Shown here in pieces: positions 1-7,261 of a DNA stretch of 64,000 nucleotides. Numbering within the stretch: the first letter of the stretch is position 1; every line of letters begins with the position of its first letter. Source of the DNA: Anaerolineaceae bacterium. Lineage in GTDB: Bacteria > Chloroflexota > Anaerolineae > Anaerolineales > Villigracilaceae. Location: positions 124,001 to 188,000 of the forward strand of contig WOUS01000007.1 in assembly GCA_009772985.1 (NCBI GenBank), read 5' to 3'. The position numbers were made by a program, and so were the translations under genes. A model generated the notes under the pieces. That model was not told the DNA's origin. It did not search any database and worked only from the letters and a program-made list of their open reading frames with translations.

Positions 1-2
1 AG

Positions 3-1094
3 TGGTTCGCGCTGGTCAAGGCCGAAGGCGGGTTCACCCTGCGCTTCCCGCGCCGCCGCGCGCCCACCACCATCGCGCCGGTGGAGGATTACCCGAAACT
101 GCTGTCGGCCTTCCGCCAGTATGGCGAATGGCTGGAGCGGCTCGGCATTGACAATGTCGGCGCGCTGAACGATGCCATCGAAGCCGGGCGCAGCCGCGAG
201 GTCATCCTGGTGGCGGAGGCCCTGCACGAACAGCACATCGCCGGGATCGCCCGCCAGATCGCCGAACAGCGCGGCGAGACGCGCCTGGTGCTCATCTCCG
301 GGCCGTCCTCCTCGGGCAAGACGACTTTCTCGCGGCGGCTGGCGGTCCAGTTGCTGGCGCTCGGCCTCTCGCCGTTCGCCCTCGAACTCGACAGTTATTT
401 CGTGGACCGCGAAAAAACGCCGCGCGACGCCGACGGGCAGTTCGATTTCGAGACGCTCGAAACCCTCCACCTCGACCAGTTGGGCGACCACCTGACGCGC
501 CTCGTGGCCGGGGAGCGGGTGCAGTTGCCGCGTTACAATTTCAAGGCTGGCAAGCAGGAGACCGGCGACGAGATCCAGTTGACGCCGGACCATCTCATCA
601 TCTTGGAAGGCATCCATGGCCTGAACCCCCGGCTCGTCCCCGGACCGTTGGCCGGGCGCGGCTTCCGCATCTACGCTGCGGCGCTGACGCAGTTGAACCT
701 CGACCGCCACAACCGCGTCTCCACCACCGACACGCGCCTCATCCGGCGCATCGTCCGCGACGCGCGCGAGCGCGGCTACACTGCCCAGCAGACCATTTCC
801 CGCTGGGAGTCGGTGCGGCGCGGCGAGGAGCGCAACATCTTCCCCCACCAGGAGAACGCCGACGTGATGTTCAACTCGGCGCTGGTGTACGAACTTTCCG
901 CGCTCCAGCCGCTGGCCGAGCCGCTCCTGCGCCAGGTGCCGCACGGGACGCCGGAATTCATCGAGGCCAAGCGCCTGCTGGCGTTCCTGGAATGGTTCCT
1001 GCCGGTGGAGATTGACCTGATCCCCGACAATTCCATCCTGCGCGAGTTCGTGGGCAAGTCCATTTTGCAGGATTTCAAGATTTGGAAGGCATAA
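3..1094 (+). CDS. Uridine kinase-family nucleoside kinase (5' end cut by the window)
   Basis: The reading frame is open from base 3, so the start lies outside the window; a GTG at 81 is probably internal. The visible part has a Walker A loop GPSSSGKTT (bases about 300-326) and the uridine kinase/phosphoribulokinase fold, including the segment LELDSYFVDREKTPRD and the later ILEGIHGLNP strand. Members of this family use ATP to phosphorylate a nucleoside such as uridine. In many bacteria a long version carries an N-terminal TGS/threonyl-tRNA-synthetase-like region; the residues before the kinase here would fit such a fusion, but the diagnostic part is off the edge. It ends in QDFKIWKA, five bases before a palindromic repeat. 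Confidence 0.8.
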   Translation, partial: WFALVKAEGGFTLRFPRRRAPTTIAPVEDYPKLLSAFRQYGEWLERLGIDNVGALNDAIEAGRSREVILVAEALHEQHIAGIARQIAEQRGETRLVLISGPSSSGKTTFSRRLAVQLLALGLSPFALELDSYFVDREKTPRDADGQFDFETLETLHLDQLGDHLTRLVAGERVQLPRYNFKAGKQETGDEIQLTPDHLIILEGIHGLNPRLVPGPLAGRGFRIYAAALTQLNLDRHNRVSTTDTRLIRRIVRDARERGYTAQQTISRWESVRRGEERNIFPHQENADVMFNSALVYELSALQPLAEPLLRQVPHGTPEFIEAKRLLAFLEWFLPVEIDLIPDNSILREFVGKSILQDFKIWKA

Positions 1095-1098
1095 TTTT

Positions 1099-1144
1099 GT
1101 AGGGGCGACGCATACCCTCCGGGTACGATGTGCGTCGCCCCTAC
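1099..1144. repeat. Short palindromic repeat (GTAGGGGCGACGCA arms)
   Basis: Perfect 14-base arms at 1099-1112 and 1131-1144 flank a smaller TACCC/GGGTA stem. It fills most of the space between the kinase and mntP and could fold in RNA as a strong hairpin, but it is followed by an A-run, not a T-run, on the plus strand. I treat it as one of the dispersed palindromes of this genome and not as a dedicated terminator. Confidence 0.7.
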
Positions 1145-1155
1145 AAAAAAACATT

Positions 1156-1716
1156 ATGACCATCATCGAAACCCTCCTGATCTCCTTCAGCATGTCCATG
1201 GACGCGTTCGCCGTCTGTCTCGGCGCGGGGACGACCGGGCAGGCTGGCGGTGCGCGGCCGACGTTCCGGCTGGCGTTCCATTTCGGGCTGTTCCAGTTCA
1301 TCATGCCGGTCATCGGCTGGCTGGCCGGGACGACCATCGAGCGCTACATCGCTGCCTACGACCACTGGATCGCGTTCGGCCTGCTGGCTTTCGTGGGGGC
1401 GCGCATGATCCGCTCCGGTTTCGACAAGGACGGGGAGGAGAAAAACGGCAGCATTTCGCGCGGCTGGACGATGATCCTGCTTTCCATCGCGGTCAGCATC
1501 GACGCGCTGGCGGTTGGCCTGAGCCTGGGAGTAGTCGGCGTGTTCGTCTGGTACCCGGCCATCGTCATTGGCGTGGTGACCGGGCTGATGTCGCTGCTCG
1601 GCTTGCAGATCGGCAACCGGCTGGGGCGAAGGTTTGGCAAGACAATGGAGATCATCGGCGGGCTGGTGCTGGTGGGGATCGGGGTGAGGATTCTGGTGGC
1701 GCATTTGATGGGGTAA
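1156..1716 (+). CDS. mntP: MntP-family manganese efflux pump
   Basis: A 186-residue polytopic membrane protein, the usual length for MntP, with about six hydrophobic segments arranged as two related halves. Each half begins with the family signature: SMDAFAVCLGAG near residue 13 and SIDALAVGLSLG near residue 115. The acidic residues in these repeats are the conserved intramembrane Asp of the family. MntP proteins export Mn(II) and protect against manganese excess. The ATG at 1156 has no obvious Shine-Dalgarno; the space before it is the palindromic repeat. No yybP-ykoY riboswitch-like leader is visible. A run of ten T follows the stop, without a clear stem. Confidence 0.88.
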   Translation: MTIIETLLISFSMSMDAFAVCLGAGTTGQAGGARPTFRLAFHFGLFQFIMPVIGWLAGTTIERYIAAYDHWIAFGLLAFVGARMIRSGFDKDGEEKNGSISRGWTMILLSIAVSIDALAVGLSLGVVGVFVWYPAIVIGVVTGLMSLLGLQIGNRLGRRFGKTMEIIGGLVLVGIGVRILVAHLMG

Positions 1717-1736
1717 AACCGTTTTTTTTTTGCGGC

Positions 1737-1766
1737 TTGTTTTCCGTGCGGGGATTATGCTATACT
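1737..1766 (+). promoter_or_regulatory. Candidate sigma-70 promoter reading into the cassette block
   Basis: TTGTTT (1737-1742) and TATACT (1761-1766) are separated by 18 bases. It points at the low-GC methyltransferase/glycosyltransferase block and lies just ahead of a GTTAGGC box (1801-1807), the arrangement of a Pc promoter and attI site. No integrase gene is next to it, so the integron reading is inference. Confidence 0.5.
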
Positions 1767-1963
1767 GATTGCAACCTAATGCCCTAATCGAATTTGGGAT
1801 GTTAGGCGGCCTGTAGACCGTCCATAAGCCGTTAGGACGCCAAATGGCGGCTGAACACATAGTTCGGCGGCTGTCAGGCAAATCGTTGTTGGCTCTTGAA
1901 GTTCACATTCGGTTGAGCGTGGTGTCTTTTTTCAGCCAGCGAGTCTCGCGCGCGTAAGAGCCG
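1767..1963. other. Non-coding leader with R-box-like GTTAGGC elements
   Basis: No credible gene is seen here. The stretch holds GTTAGGC at 1801-1807 (a perfect match to the integron GTTRRRY simple site), another GTTAGGA near 1830, and imperfect inverted complements CCTAAT further upstream. It could be an old attI region or a gene-less cassette ending in the attC-like site that follows. Confidence 0.4.
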
Positions 1964-2090
1964 CCGAACACCCCGTGCAGCGGACGGTGGGGATTCTGTG
2001 GCTTTTGGGGCTTTTTCTACACCCGAGCGGAATCCTGCTTTCGGAGCGAATCCACGCCCGCCCCACCGCCGCTAACGCATACCGTTAGCC
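1964..2090 (+). other. attC-like recombination site 1
   Basis: The left arm from about 1964 (CCGAACACCCCGTGCAGCGG, then ACGGTGGGG) is complementary to the right arm CCCCACCGCCGCTAACG ending at GTTAGCC (2084-2090), with a few unpaired bases, as in folded bottom-strand attC sites. The 127-base length is within the attC range. A clearly related site closes the block at 3627-3757, sharing the GTGCAGCGGACGG left-arm core. Confidence 0.6.
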
Positions 2091-2120
2091 CGCTTGTTAG
2101 ATCCCATATGGAGACCTAAG

Positions 2121-2828
2121 ATGAGCAGCATACTGGTAATGCTCAAACGCATCTTTCGTGTCGTTGTTTCTTTATCAATATGGATATCTAGATTAATCTC
2201 AAGGCTCAAGGGGTTCATTTACGAACACCCATTTGCCCATGATGCAATCTACGACTCTGATTACTACGCGAGTACTGTCGAAGGCCCAGCAGTAAGCAGC
2301 GCCGAAGCCATTTCGCAGTCAATTCTACTCGACCTCCGGCCTAACACTATTGTGGATGTAGGCTGCGGCACGGGGGCACTGCTCGAAGCATTGCGAAGAA
2401 GGGGTTGTCAGGTTCTTGGACTTGAGTATTCTGAGGCGGCCCTTCGATATTGCCGCTCGCGGGACCTTGATGTTAGGAAATTCGATCTCGAAAGGGATAC
2501 TCTTGCGGATGATGGGACCTTTGATGTCGCAATCAGCATAGAAGTTGCTGAGCATCTTCCAGAGAAGATTTCAGGTCGCTATGTGGCCTTGCTTGCCCGG
2601 TTGTCAAGTGTGATCGTGTTCACAGCGGCACCACCAGGCCAGGGAGGGCACGATCACGTTAACGAACAACCTCCGTCATATTGGATCTCCAAATTTCAAA
2701 CTCTGGGTTTCGCATACGATGAAGAACTGTCACGACTCTGGCGTGAAAGCTGGCGAGAAAAGGCTGTCGTGGCTTGGTGGTACTTCCAGAATCTGATGAT
2801 TTTCCGCCGAATGGGGTCTAACTTATAG
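2121..2828 (+). CDS. Class I SAM-dependent methyltransferase (cassette gene)
   Basis: A 235-residue protein with motif I VDVGCGTGALLEAL, an acidic residue at the end of the second strand (LGLEYSEAAL), and the motif IV region FDVAISIEVAEHLP. This is the Methyltransf_11/23 type; the substrate cannot be told. A hydrophobic N-terminal stretch may attach it to the membrane. I chose the ATG at 2121 because GGAG lies 11 bases upstream; a TTG at 2094 is in frame but overlaps the cassette boundary. Base composition is much lower in GC than the flanking genes, and it lies between two attC-like sites with a glycosyltransferase remnant 22 bases downstream, so it was probably acquired as a cassette. Confidence 0.75.
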   Translation: MSSILVMLKRIFRVVVSLSIWISRLISRLKGFIYEHPFAHDAIYDSDYYASTVEGPAVSSAEAISQSILLDLRPNTIVDVGCGTGALLEALRRRGCQVLGLEYSEAALRYCRSRDLDVRKFDLERDTLADDGTFDVAISIEVAEHLPEKISGRYVALLARLSSVIVFTAAPPGQGGHDHVNEQPPSYWISKFQTLGFAYDEELSRLWRESWREKAVVAWWYFQNLMIFRRMGSNL

Positions 2829-2850
2829 ATTATAGGAGATTGTTAAGGAC

Positions 2851-3602
2851 ATGATCGCATACCTCATCTTGGTGCATCGGTATCCCGGCCAGTTCAAAAG
2901 ACTCTTTAGGGCAATTTACCATCCCGCCAACTACTACTTGGTACATGTGGATAAGAGATCAGGCGTTGGATTACAGACGGAGATACAAGATTTCTTGTCA
3001 AGCTTTGCCAACGCATCCTTGCTGAAAAGCCAAAGCAATTCTTCATAAACCTTAGCGGACAGGATTTCCCCCTAAAATCGCAGGCGCACATCCAGGACTT
3101 TCTTCGCCGCAATAAAGGTAAAGATTTCATCAAAGTGTCTAACCAGAGCAAGGTCCGTCCTGATACACTATCTCGAATACAGAACTACGTTACCGAGTCT
3201 GGCGATAGCATACTAAGCACTCCTATTATTAAGCGGACGTATCTTCGAGGTGTGACTCCTTATATTGGAAATCAGTGGATGATCTTGAGCAGGAAGTTCT
3301 GTGAATTTGTATGCTACAGTCCTGATGTCGAAAGGTTCAAGAAATTCTATCGGCACACCTTCATCGCTGATGAAGGATTCTTTCAGACGGTAATAATGAA
3401 TACAAGCTACAAGGGAACTATCGTGAACGACGATAAAAGGACAATTGACTGGGTGCCGCTAGGAACAATAAAGTTACGTCCAAGAGACTTCACATTCAAA
3501 GACGCCGAATTCTTGCTAGCAAGTCAAGGCTTGTTTGCCCGCAAATTCGACGAAACCGTTGATGCAGGAATCTTGAGTATATTGGAGTCGAATCTATCGT
3601 AG
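2851..3602 (+). pseudogene. Broken GT14 (core-2/I-branching type) glycosyltransferase
   Basis: The first 65 codons (2851-3048) encode the typical start of this family, MIAYLILVHRYPGQF... with YYLVHVDK, then stop. From about 3010 the +2 frame continues as FFINLSGQDFPLKSQ, the family's central motif, and runs to 3602. Joining the frames leaves out the roughly 40 residues that normally sit between these motifs, including the WGGxS segment. A deletion with frameshift has therefore inactivated the gene, or a sequencing or assembly error has hidden a short stretch. An intact enzyme would transfer a sugar to a surface glycan. RBS-like AGGAG and AAGGA lie upstream of the ATG. The fragment ends 24 bases before the second attC-like site. 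Confidence 0.75.
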
Positions 3603-3626
3603 CCATTTTGAGTTATCACGGAGCGC

Positions 3627-3757
3627 GGGCTAACACGGCGTGCAGCGGACGGCTGGCAGGTCGCGGCCTCAAAGAGCATTTTTCACGCTTGGAGAGAATC
3701 CGCCTCTCAAGTAGAATCTTCGCCAGCCGCCGCTGCCGCTGAGCCATTCCGTTATCC
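3627..3757 (+). other. attC-like recombination site 2
   Basis: The left arm GGGCTAACACGGCGTGCAGC (from 3627), continuing GGACGGCTGGC, pairs with the right arm GCCAGCCGCCGCTGCCGCTG and then GAGCCATTCC-GTTATCC (3751-3757), with extrahelical bases. The left-arm core GTGCAGCGGACGG is the same as in site 1. It marks the end of the low-GC block; normal high-GC sequence begins immediately after it. Confidence 0.6.
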
Positions 3758-3762
3758 TAAAC

Positions 3763-3795
3763 AATACGCCCTCCGGAAATTTCCGCAGGGCGTTG
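3763..3795 (-). terminator. Probable terminator of the DUF92 gene
   Basis: Arms ACGCCCT/AGGGCGT enclose an inner CGGAAATTTCCG palindrome. Read on the minus strand, the stem is followed by ATTGTTTA. It lies 20 bases beyond the stop of the minus-strand gene. Confidence 0.5.
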
Positions 3796-3814
3796 TGATT
3801 CAATCGAGCTGCTC

Positions 3815-4663
3815 TTATGCAACCAGCGCCAGCGCCACCATCACCGCCGCGCCCATCAGCGCGCAGGCCAGGTTGACGAGATCGTTGTTCAGCCATCTCC
3901 AGCCGCGGACTTGCACCGTCCGCGCGCCGCAGGTGTGGACGGGATGCTTCTCGGTCTCCTTGTCACATTGCGGACAGTGGTAGATGGCCTGGACGGTCGC
4001 GCCGAGCAGGGAGTCGAAGAGAGAGCCGAGGAAGCCGGAGAAAAGCAAAAAGACAAAAAGCAAAAGGGAGGAAAGTAGAGGGGAGGAGGAGAAGAGGAGA
4101 GGAGGAGAAGAGGGGAGATGCAGGGAGGGGGTGACGAGGACTGCCAGCAGCGCGATGAACGCCGCGCCGCCCGCCGCGGCCAGCGTCCCGTAGAGCGAGA
4201 CTGCGCCGGATGCGCCGCGCTCGACCGGTTTCCCGTTCGTGATGAGGCGCGGCATGGACGGGTTGAGCACGCCCAGTTCGGTGGCCCAGGTATCGGCGTT
4301 GACCGCCGCCAGCGAGGCGGCGAACCCGGCCCAGGTCCAGGAGGCGGCGGGGAAAAAGAAATGCAGACCGGCGAACAGGGCCGCGATCCCGCCGTTGGCC
4401 AGCACCTGCCCGATGTCGCGCACGCCGCCCTTGTCGAACTTTTCGTTCAGCGCGGCTTTCTGTTTCCTGAAGAGGCGCGTCAGTACGCTGGACGAAATGA
4501 AAAAGCCGAGCAGCAGGACGGCCCACTGCCAGCCGCCGAGGCCGAAGATGATCGTCCCTTCGAGCAGCGCGCCCAGCGCGCCGGACTTGCTCAGGCTGTG
4601 GGCGCGGTACGCGGCGTAGGCGATGAGGACGGCGAAGAGGAAACCGAGGAGGAGTTGAGTCAT
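3815..4663 (-). CDS. DUF92 family integral membrane protein
   Basis: About 282 residues with several membrane segments. The DUF92 features are GALLEGTIIFGLGG near the N-terminus, WATELG in the middle, and a C-terminal region with SLFDSLLGATVQ, a C-x2-C...H-x-C pattern (CPQCDKETEKHPVHTC) that may bind metal, and WLNNDLVN. The family includes plant VTE6 (phytyl-phosphate kinase) and TMEM19, but bacterial roles are mostly untested. The start at ATG 4663 gives the typical hydrophobic N-terminus; no clear Shine-Dalgarno is seen, and an in-frame TTG lies three codons upstream. Residues about 178-210 are an odd Ser/Pro/Leu/Phe run encoded by a polypurine/polypyrimidine tract, apparently an insertion between conserved parts. 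Confidence 0.75.
   Translation of the reverse strand: MTQLLLGFLFAVLIAYAAYRAHSLSKSGALGALLEGTIIFGLGGWQWAVLLLGFFISSSVLTRLFRKQKAALNEKFDKGGVRDIGQVLANGGIAALFAGLHFFFPAASWTWAGFAASLAAVNADTWATELGVLNPSMPRLITNGKPVERGASGAVSLYGTLAAAGGAAFIALLAVLVTPSLHLPSSPPLLFSSSPLLSSLLLFVFLLFSGFLGSLFDSLLGATVQAIYHCPQCDKETEKHPVHTCGARTVQVRGWRWLNNDLVNLACALMGAAVMVALALVA
4036..4130. repeat. Homopurine tract inside the DUF92 gene
   Basis: The plus strand is almost pure purine for about 95 bases, built from AAAAGC/AAAAGAC units and then GGAGGAGAAGAGGAG units. It is in frame within the coding sequence and encodes the low-complexity Ser/Pro/Leu segment. Confidence 0.75.
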
Positions 4664-4688
4664 AAAAAGCAAAAAACAAAATGCAAAA

Positions 4689-5597
4689 TCAGACCGGAGT
4701 CGTGACGATGAATAGCACCGCGACGAGGAACAGCACCGACATGAGCAAACTGCTCGCCCAGACGATGTGCGCCAGCAGACGCTGGCCGGGCTGGCGATAG
4801 AAGACCAGTCCCGCCAGCCAGCCGAGGGCGTACAGGGCTATGCTGATGACTGGGAGCAGGATCAGCCCCACCGCCGGGACCGGGTCGCCGGGCGCGCCGG
4901 AAGCCAGGAATCCCAGCGGGACGCGCCCGAGCGAGGGGATCATCAGGCTGACCCACGCCAGCAGGCCGATGTTGACGAACAGTCCCGCCAGCCACAGGTA
5001 GCGCGCCAGCCGGCTCTGCCACGCCTCGCCGACGATGAATGCCGGGTAGACCGACTGCGCGGCGGCGGGCGCCAGGCTGCCCATCTCGATGGCGCGCTGG
5101 ATGGTCTGGACGAAAGTCTGCGGGTCGGACGGTGAGATGGCGAAGACGCGCTCGCGCACCGCCACCAGCAGGAGCGGGGCAGATTCGGATGCCAGGAACT
5201 CCACCGGACCGAGGTCCGGGGCGCGGCGGGAGCCGAGGATGGAGCCGGGCAGTCGCAAGGATGGCAGCGGCAGGGGCAAGGGTAACGCGGCGGGCGGGCG
5301 CACCCATTCCACCTCCGCCACCGGGATGCGTTCCACGCGCAGGCCCCAGGTGAGCGTCAGGCTGTCGCGGTCGAGGCGGTAACTGGCGCGCATCAGCGCC
5401 CAGAGACGGTAGGCAAGGAGGGGGAGGGGGAAGAAGGCGAGGGCTGCCAGTAAAACGTAAAGCGTAAAACGTAAGCCGATCGGCTCGCGGGTCGCCAGCC
5501 ACGCGCCCAGCGCGGCGATGCCGGTCAGCGCGGCGATCAGCGCGATGTGGATGGCGGCGCCGCGCCGGCGCGGGGGCAGGAACTCGGTCGCGTTCAT
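4689..5597 (-). CDS. Membrane protein with a PH-like domain
   Basis: A 302-residue protein. Two hydrophobic segments near the N-terminus (IHIALIAALTGIAALGAW and the following LYVLLAALAFFPLPLLAY) lead into SYRLDRDSLTLTWGLRVERIPVAEVEWVRP, the usual opening of bacterial PH domains of the YdbT/YdbS type. The PH-like part runs to about residue 180, and three more membrane segments follow. The function is unknown; relatives are thought to organise membrane proteins. It is 26 bases upstream of the DUF92 gene on the same strand. The segment RFTLYVLLAAL is encoded by AAACGTAAAGCGTAAAACG-type repeats, another sign of repeat sequence inside genes here. The ATG at 5597 is the first plausible start. Confidence 0.6.
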   Translation of the reverse strand: MNATEFLPPRRRGAAIHIALIAALTGIAALGAWLATREPIGLRFTLYVLLAALAFFPLPLLAYRLWALMRASYRLDRDSLTLTWGLRVERIPVAEVEWVRPPAALPLPLPLPSLRLPGSILGSRRAPDLGPVEFLASESAPLLLVAVRERVFAISPSDPQTFVQTIQRAIEMGSLAPAAAQSVYPAFIVGEAWQSRLARYLWLAGLFVNIGLLAWVSLMIPSLGRVPLGFLASGAPGDPVPAVGLILLPVISIALYALGWLAGLVFYRQPGQRLLAHIVWASSLLMSVLFLVAVLFIVTTPV

Positions 5598-5631
5598 CCG
5601 CGTGCGCCTTTAATCTGAATTTGTTGAGCCA

Positions 5632-6066
5632 TCAGGATTTGCCGTTTGCAGGGGCGGACTCGCCCGCGGCCTCCCCCGATTCGAGTCCCAGGTCCACCGC
5701 GTCTTCCATGCGGATCTGGCCGCGCAGGAACGCGCCTTCCTCGGTGGCGAAGCCGGCGGTGACGATGTCGCCCCAGACGCGCCCGGTCGAGCGGATCTCC
5801 ACTTTTTGCGCGGTGATGTTGCCCTTGACCGCGCCCGCCACGATGACGTTGGCGGCGCGCAGGTTTTCGCAGGTCACTTTGCCGGTCTCGCCGACGACCA
5901 GCAGTCCCTTCAGGGCGATCTGCCCCTCGAACGTGCCTTCCACGCGCACGCCGCCGGAGCCGGTGATGGTCCCCTGCCAGATGACTCCCGCGCCGAGCAC
6001 CGACGTGATGCGTTCGACAGCCTGCACGGTCTGGGGAGGAGTGGTTGGGTTGTTTCGTTTGAACAT
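5632..6066 (-). CDS. Bactofilin family cytoskeletal protein
   Basis: A 144-residue protein, typical bactofilin length. After a short polar N-terminus (MFKRNNPTTPPQTVQ) comes a beta-helical core of repeats with regularly spaced Gly and hydrophobic residues: VLGAGVIWQGTITG, VRVEGTFEGQIALKG, LLVVGETGKVTCENL, VIVAGAVKGNITAQ, VEIRSTGRVWGDIVT. It ends in a disordered acidic tail. Bactofilins polymerise without nucleotide at the inner membrane and help control shape or local envelope synthesis. ATG 6066 is preferred over an in-frame TTG five codons upstream. It could be cotranscribed with the downstream membrane-protein gene. Confidence 0.85.
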   Translation of the reverse strand: MFKRNNPTTPPQTVQAVERITSVLGAGVIWQGTITGSGGVRVEGTFEGQIALKGLLVVGETGKVTCENLRAANVIVAGAVKGNITAQKVEIRSTGRVWGDIVTAGFATEEGAFLRGQIRMEDAVDLGLESGEAAGESAPANGKS

Positions 6067-6094
6067 AAATTTTGGCCTCAATCGCCCTATTTTA

Positions 6095-6688
6095 TCATCT
6101 TCCAGAACTCCCCTCCCACTTTAGGGGAGGGGTCCGAAACCGCCACGGTATGGACTTCCACGGCTCGGGGACGGTGTACAGCCCGACGCGCGGACCGGTC
6201 ACCACCGCCTCGTCCGGGACCGGTGTGCCTGCCTCGATCCACAGGCCGGACTCCTGCGTGCAGAGGTCCGCGCCGTTCAGCGACCCGTCAATGCCGAGGG
6301 CCTGCGCCAGTTTCCCGGGACCGAGCGTGTCGCGTCCGCCGCGCCGCTGGAGAATGATTTCCACGCCCTCGACCGGTTCGATGGCCCGGATCAGCGCCGC
6401 CGCGGGGAATCCTTCCCGCTCGGTGACGGCGTTCAGCATCCAGTGGTTGCCGTAGGTGAAGTAGACGTACGCGTGCCCCGGCGGACCGTACATGGCCGCG
6501 TTGCGTTTCGTCTTCCCGGATTTGGCATGGCATCCCAAATCTTCCTCGCCAACGTAGGCTTCGGACTCCGTGATGATGCCCGCCAGCCGGACGCCGTCCA
6601 GGATGCGCACGAGCCGCGCGCCGAGCAGTCCGCGGGCGACGGTCAGGGTGGGGCGGTTGTAGAATTTACGGGGAAGGGGTTTGGACAT
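6095..6688 (-). CDS. DNA-3-methyladenine glycosylase (AAG/Mpg type)
   Basis: 197 residues. It shows the AAG-family features: RKFYNRPTLTVARGLLGARLVR at the start (listed here only as family-type opening), ITESEAYVGEEDLGCHA with the catalytic-region Glu, GPPGHAYVYFTYGNHWMLNAV, and LGPGKLAQALGI. The enzyme removes alkylated and deaminated purines such as 3-methyladenine and hypoxanthine in base-excision repair. ATG 6688 begins MSKPLPRKF; the frame is open 26 codons further upstream, but that part would overlap the neighbouring gene more deeply and has no family similarity. The C-terminal end (PPLKWEGSSGR) is encoded by a CCTCCC...GGGAGG repeat, so the tail is probably not conserved. Confidence 0.88.
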   Translation of the reverse strand: MSKPLPRKFYNRPTLTVARGLLGARLVRILDGVRLAGIITESEAYVGEEDLGCHAKSGKTKRNAAMYGPPGHAYVYFTYGNHWMLNAVTEREGFPAAALIRAIEPVEGVEIILQRRGGRDTLGPGKLAQALGIDGSLNGADLCTQESGLWIEAGTPVPDEAVVTGPRVGLYTVPEPWKSIPWRFRTPPLKWEGSSGR

Positions 6689-7211
6689 TAGTCGATTGTG
6701 ACAAAGTTTTGTACAAAGATCGGCTGACGATAAATCCCACAGCAACATAGATAACGCTTGGAACAATGATTAACCCTGCTGTAACTATCACAGAGTTTTG
6801 AAGGTGACCATTCCATAAAAGCACTGAAAAGAAATCAAGTGGATTATTGTAACTCGAGATAAAGCCTACAAGAGTCAAAGTTGAAACGGCAACAGAAATC
6901 ACTGCACAGATTAAAGTACACACGAGGAGATATGCTTTGTAAGACAATTTGAATTTTTTGAAAATGAATTCAAAGCCTGCTCCCGTGATGGCTCCAATTA
7001 GCATAGGTAAAAAAAGCCAAACTATTGATGATCCCAAAAGCTCCGGCAGAATGAATTTCATGCCTTCAAGTGTGAATATCACAGTGACTGACGTTTCAGG
7101 AATGGGCAAAAGAAGCTCAGCTGCCACCAAAAAGAACACCGCATAAACAGTCGCTGATAACGCACCTGCAATTGCTCCAACTTTCGCGCCTTTGGAAGTT
7201 GCCCTTTTCAT
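6666..7211 (-). CDS. Unrecognised four-helix membrane protein, low GC
   Basis: 181 residues with four to five hydrophobic segments: about 12-35, 55-80, 92-118 and 135-165. I do not recognise a family. The nucleotide composition is clearly lower in GC than all its neighbours apart from the cassette block, which suggests transfer. Its 3' end overlaps the glycosylase start by 23 bases. The sequence just upstream of the ATG (CACGGAGAACACAGAG) belongs to a widespread short repeat, which may also serve as ribosome-binding sequence. ATG 7211 is the only start that keeps the first helix. Confidence 0.55.
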   Translation of the reverse strand: MKRATSKGAKVGAIAGALSATVYAVFFLVAAELLLPIPETSVTVIFTLEGMKFILPELLGSSIVWLFLPMLIGAITGAGFEFIFKKFKLSYKAYLLVCTLICAVISVAVSTLTLVGFISSYNNPLDFFSVLLWNGHLQNSVIVTAGLIIVPSVIYVAVGFIVSRSLYKTLSQSTNVQTPSP

Positions 7212-7261
7212 CTCTGTGTTCTCCGTGTTCTTATCACCCCCGAAGGGGACTGTAGTGAATA

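Noticed and set aside
1141..1881. A minus-strand frame across mntP and the cassette leader, checked as a possible integrase
   Set aside because: It shows no tyrosine-recombinase motifs and is antisense to mntP; no integrase is found.
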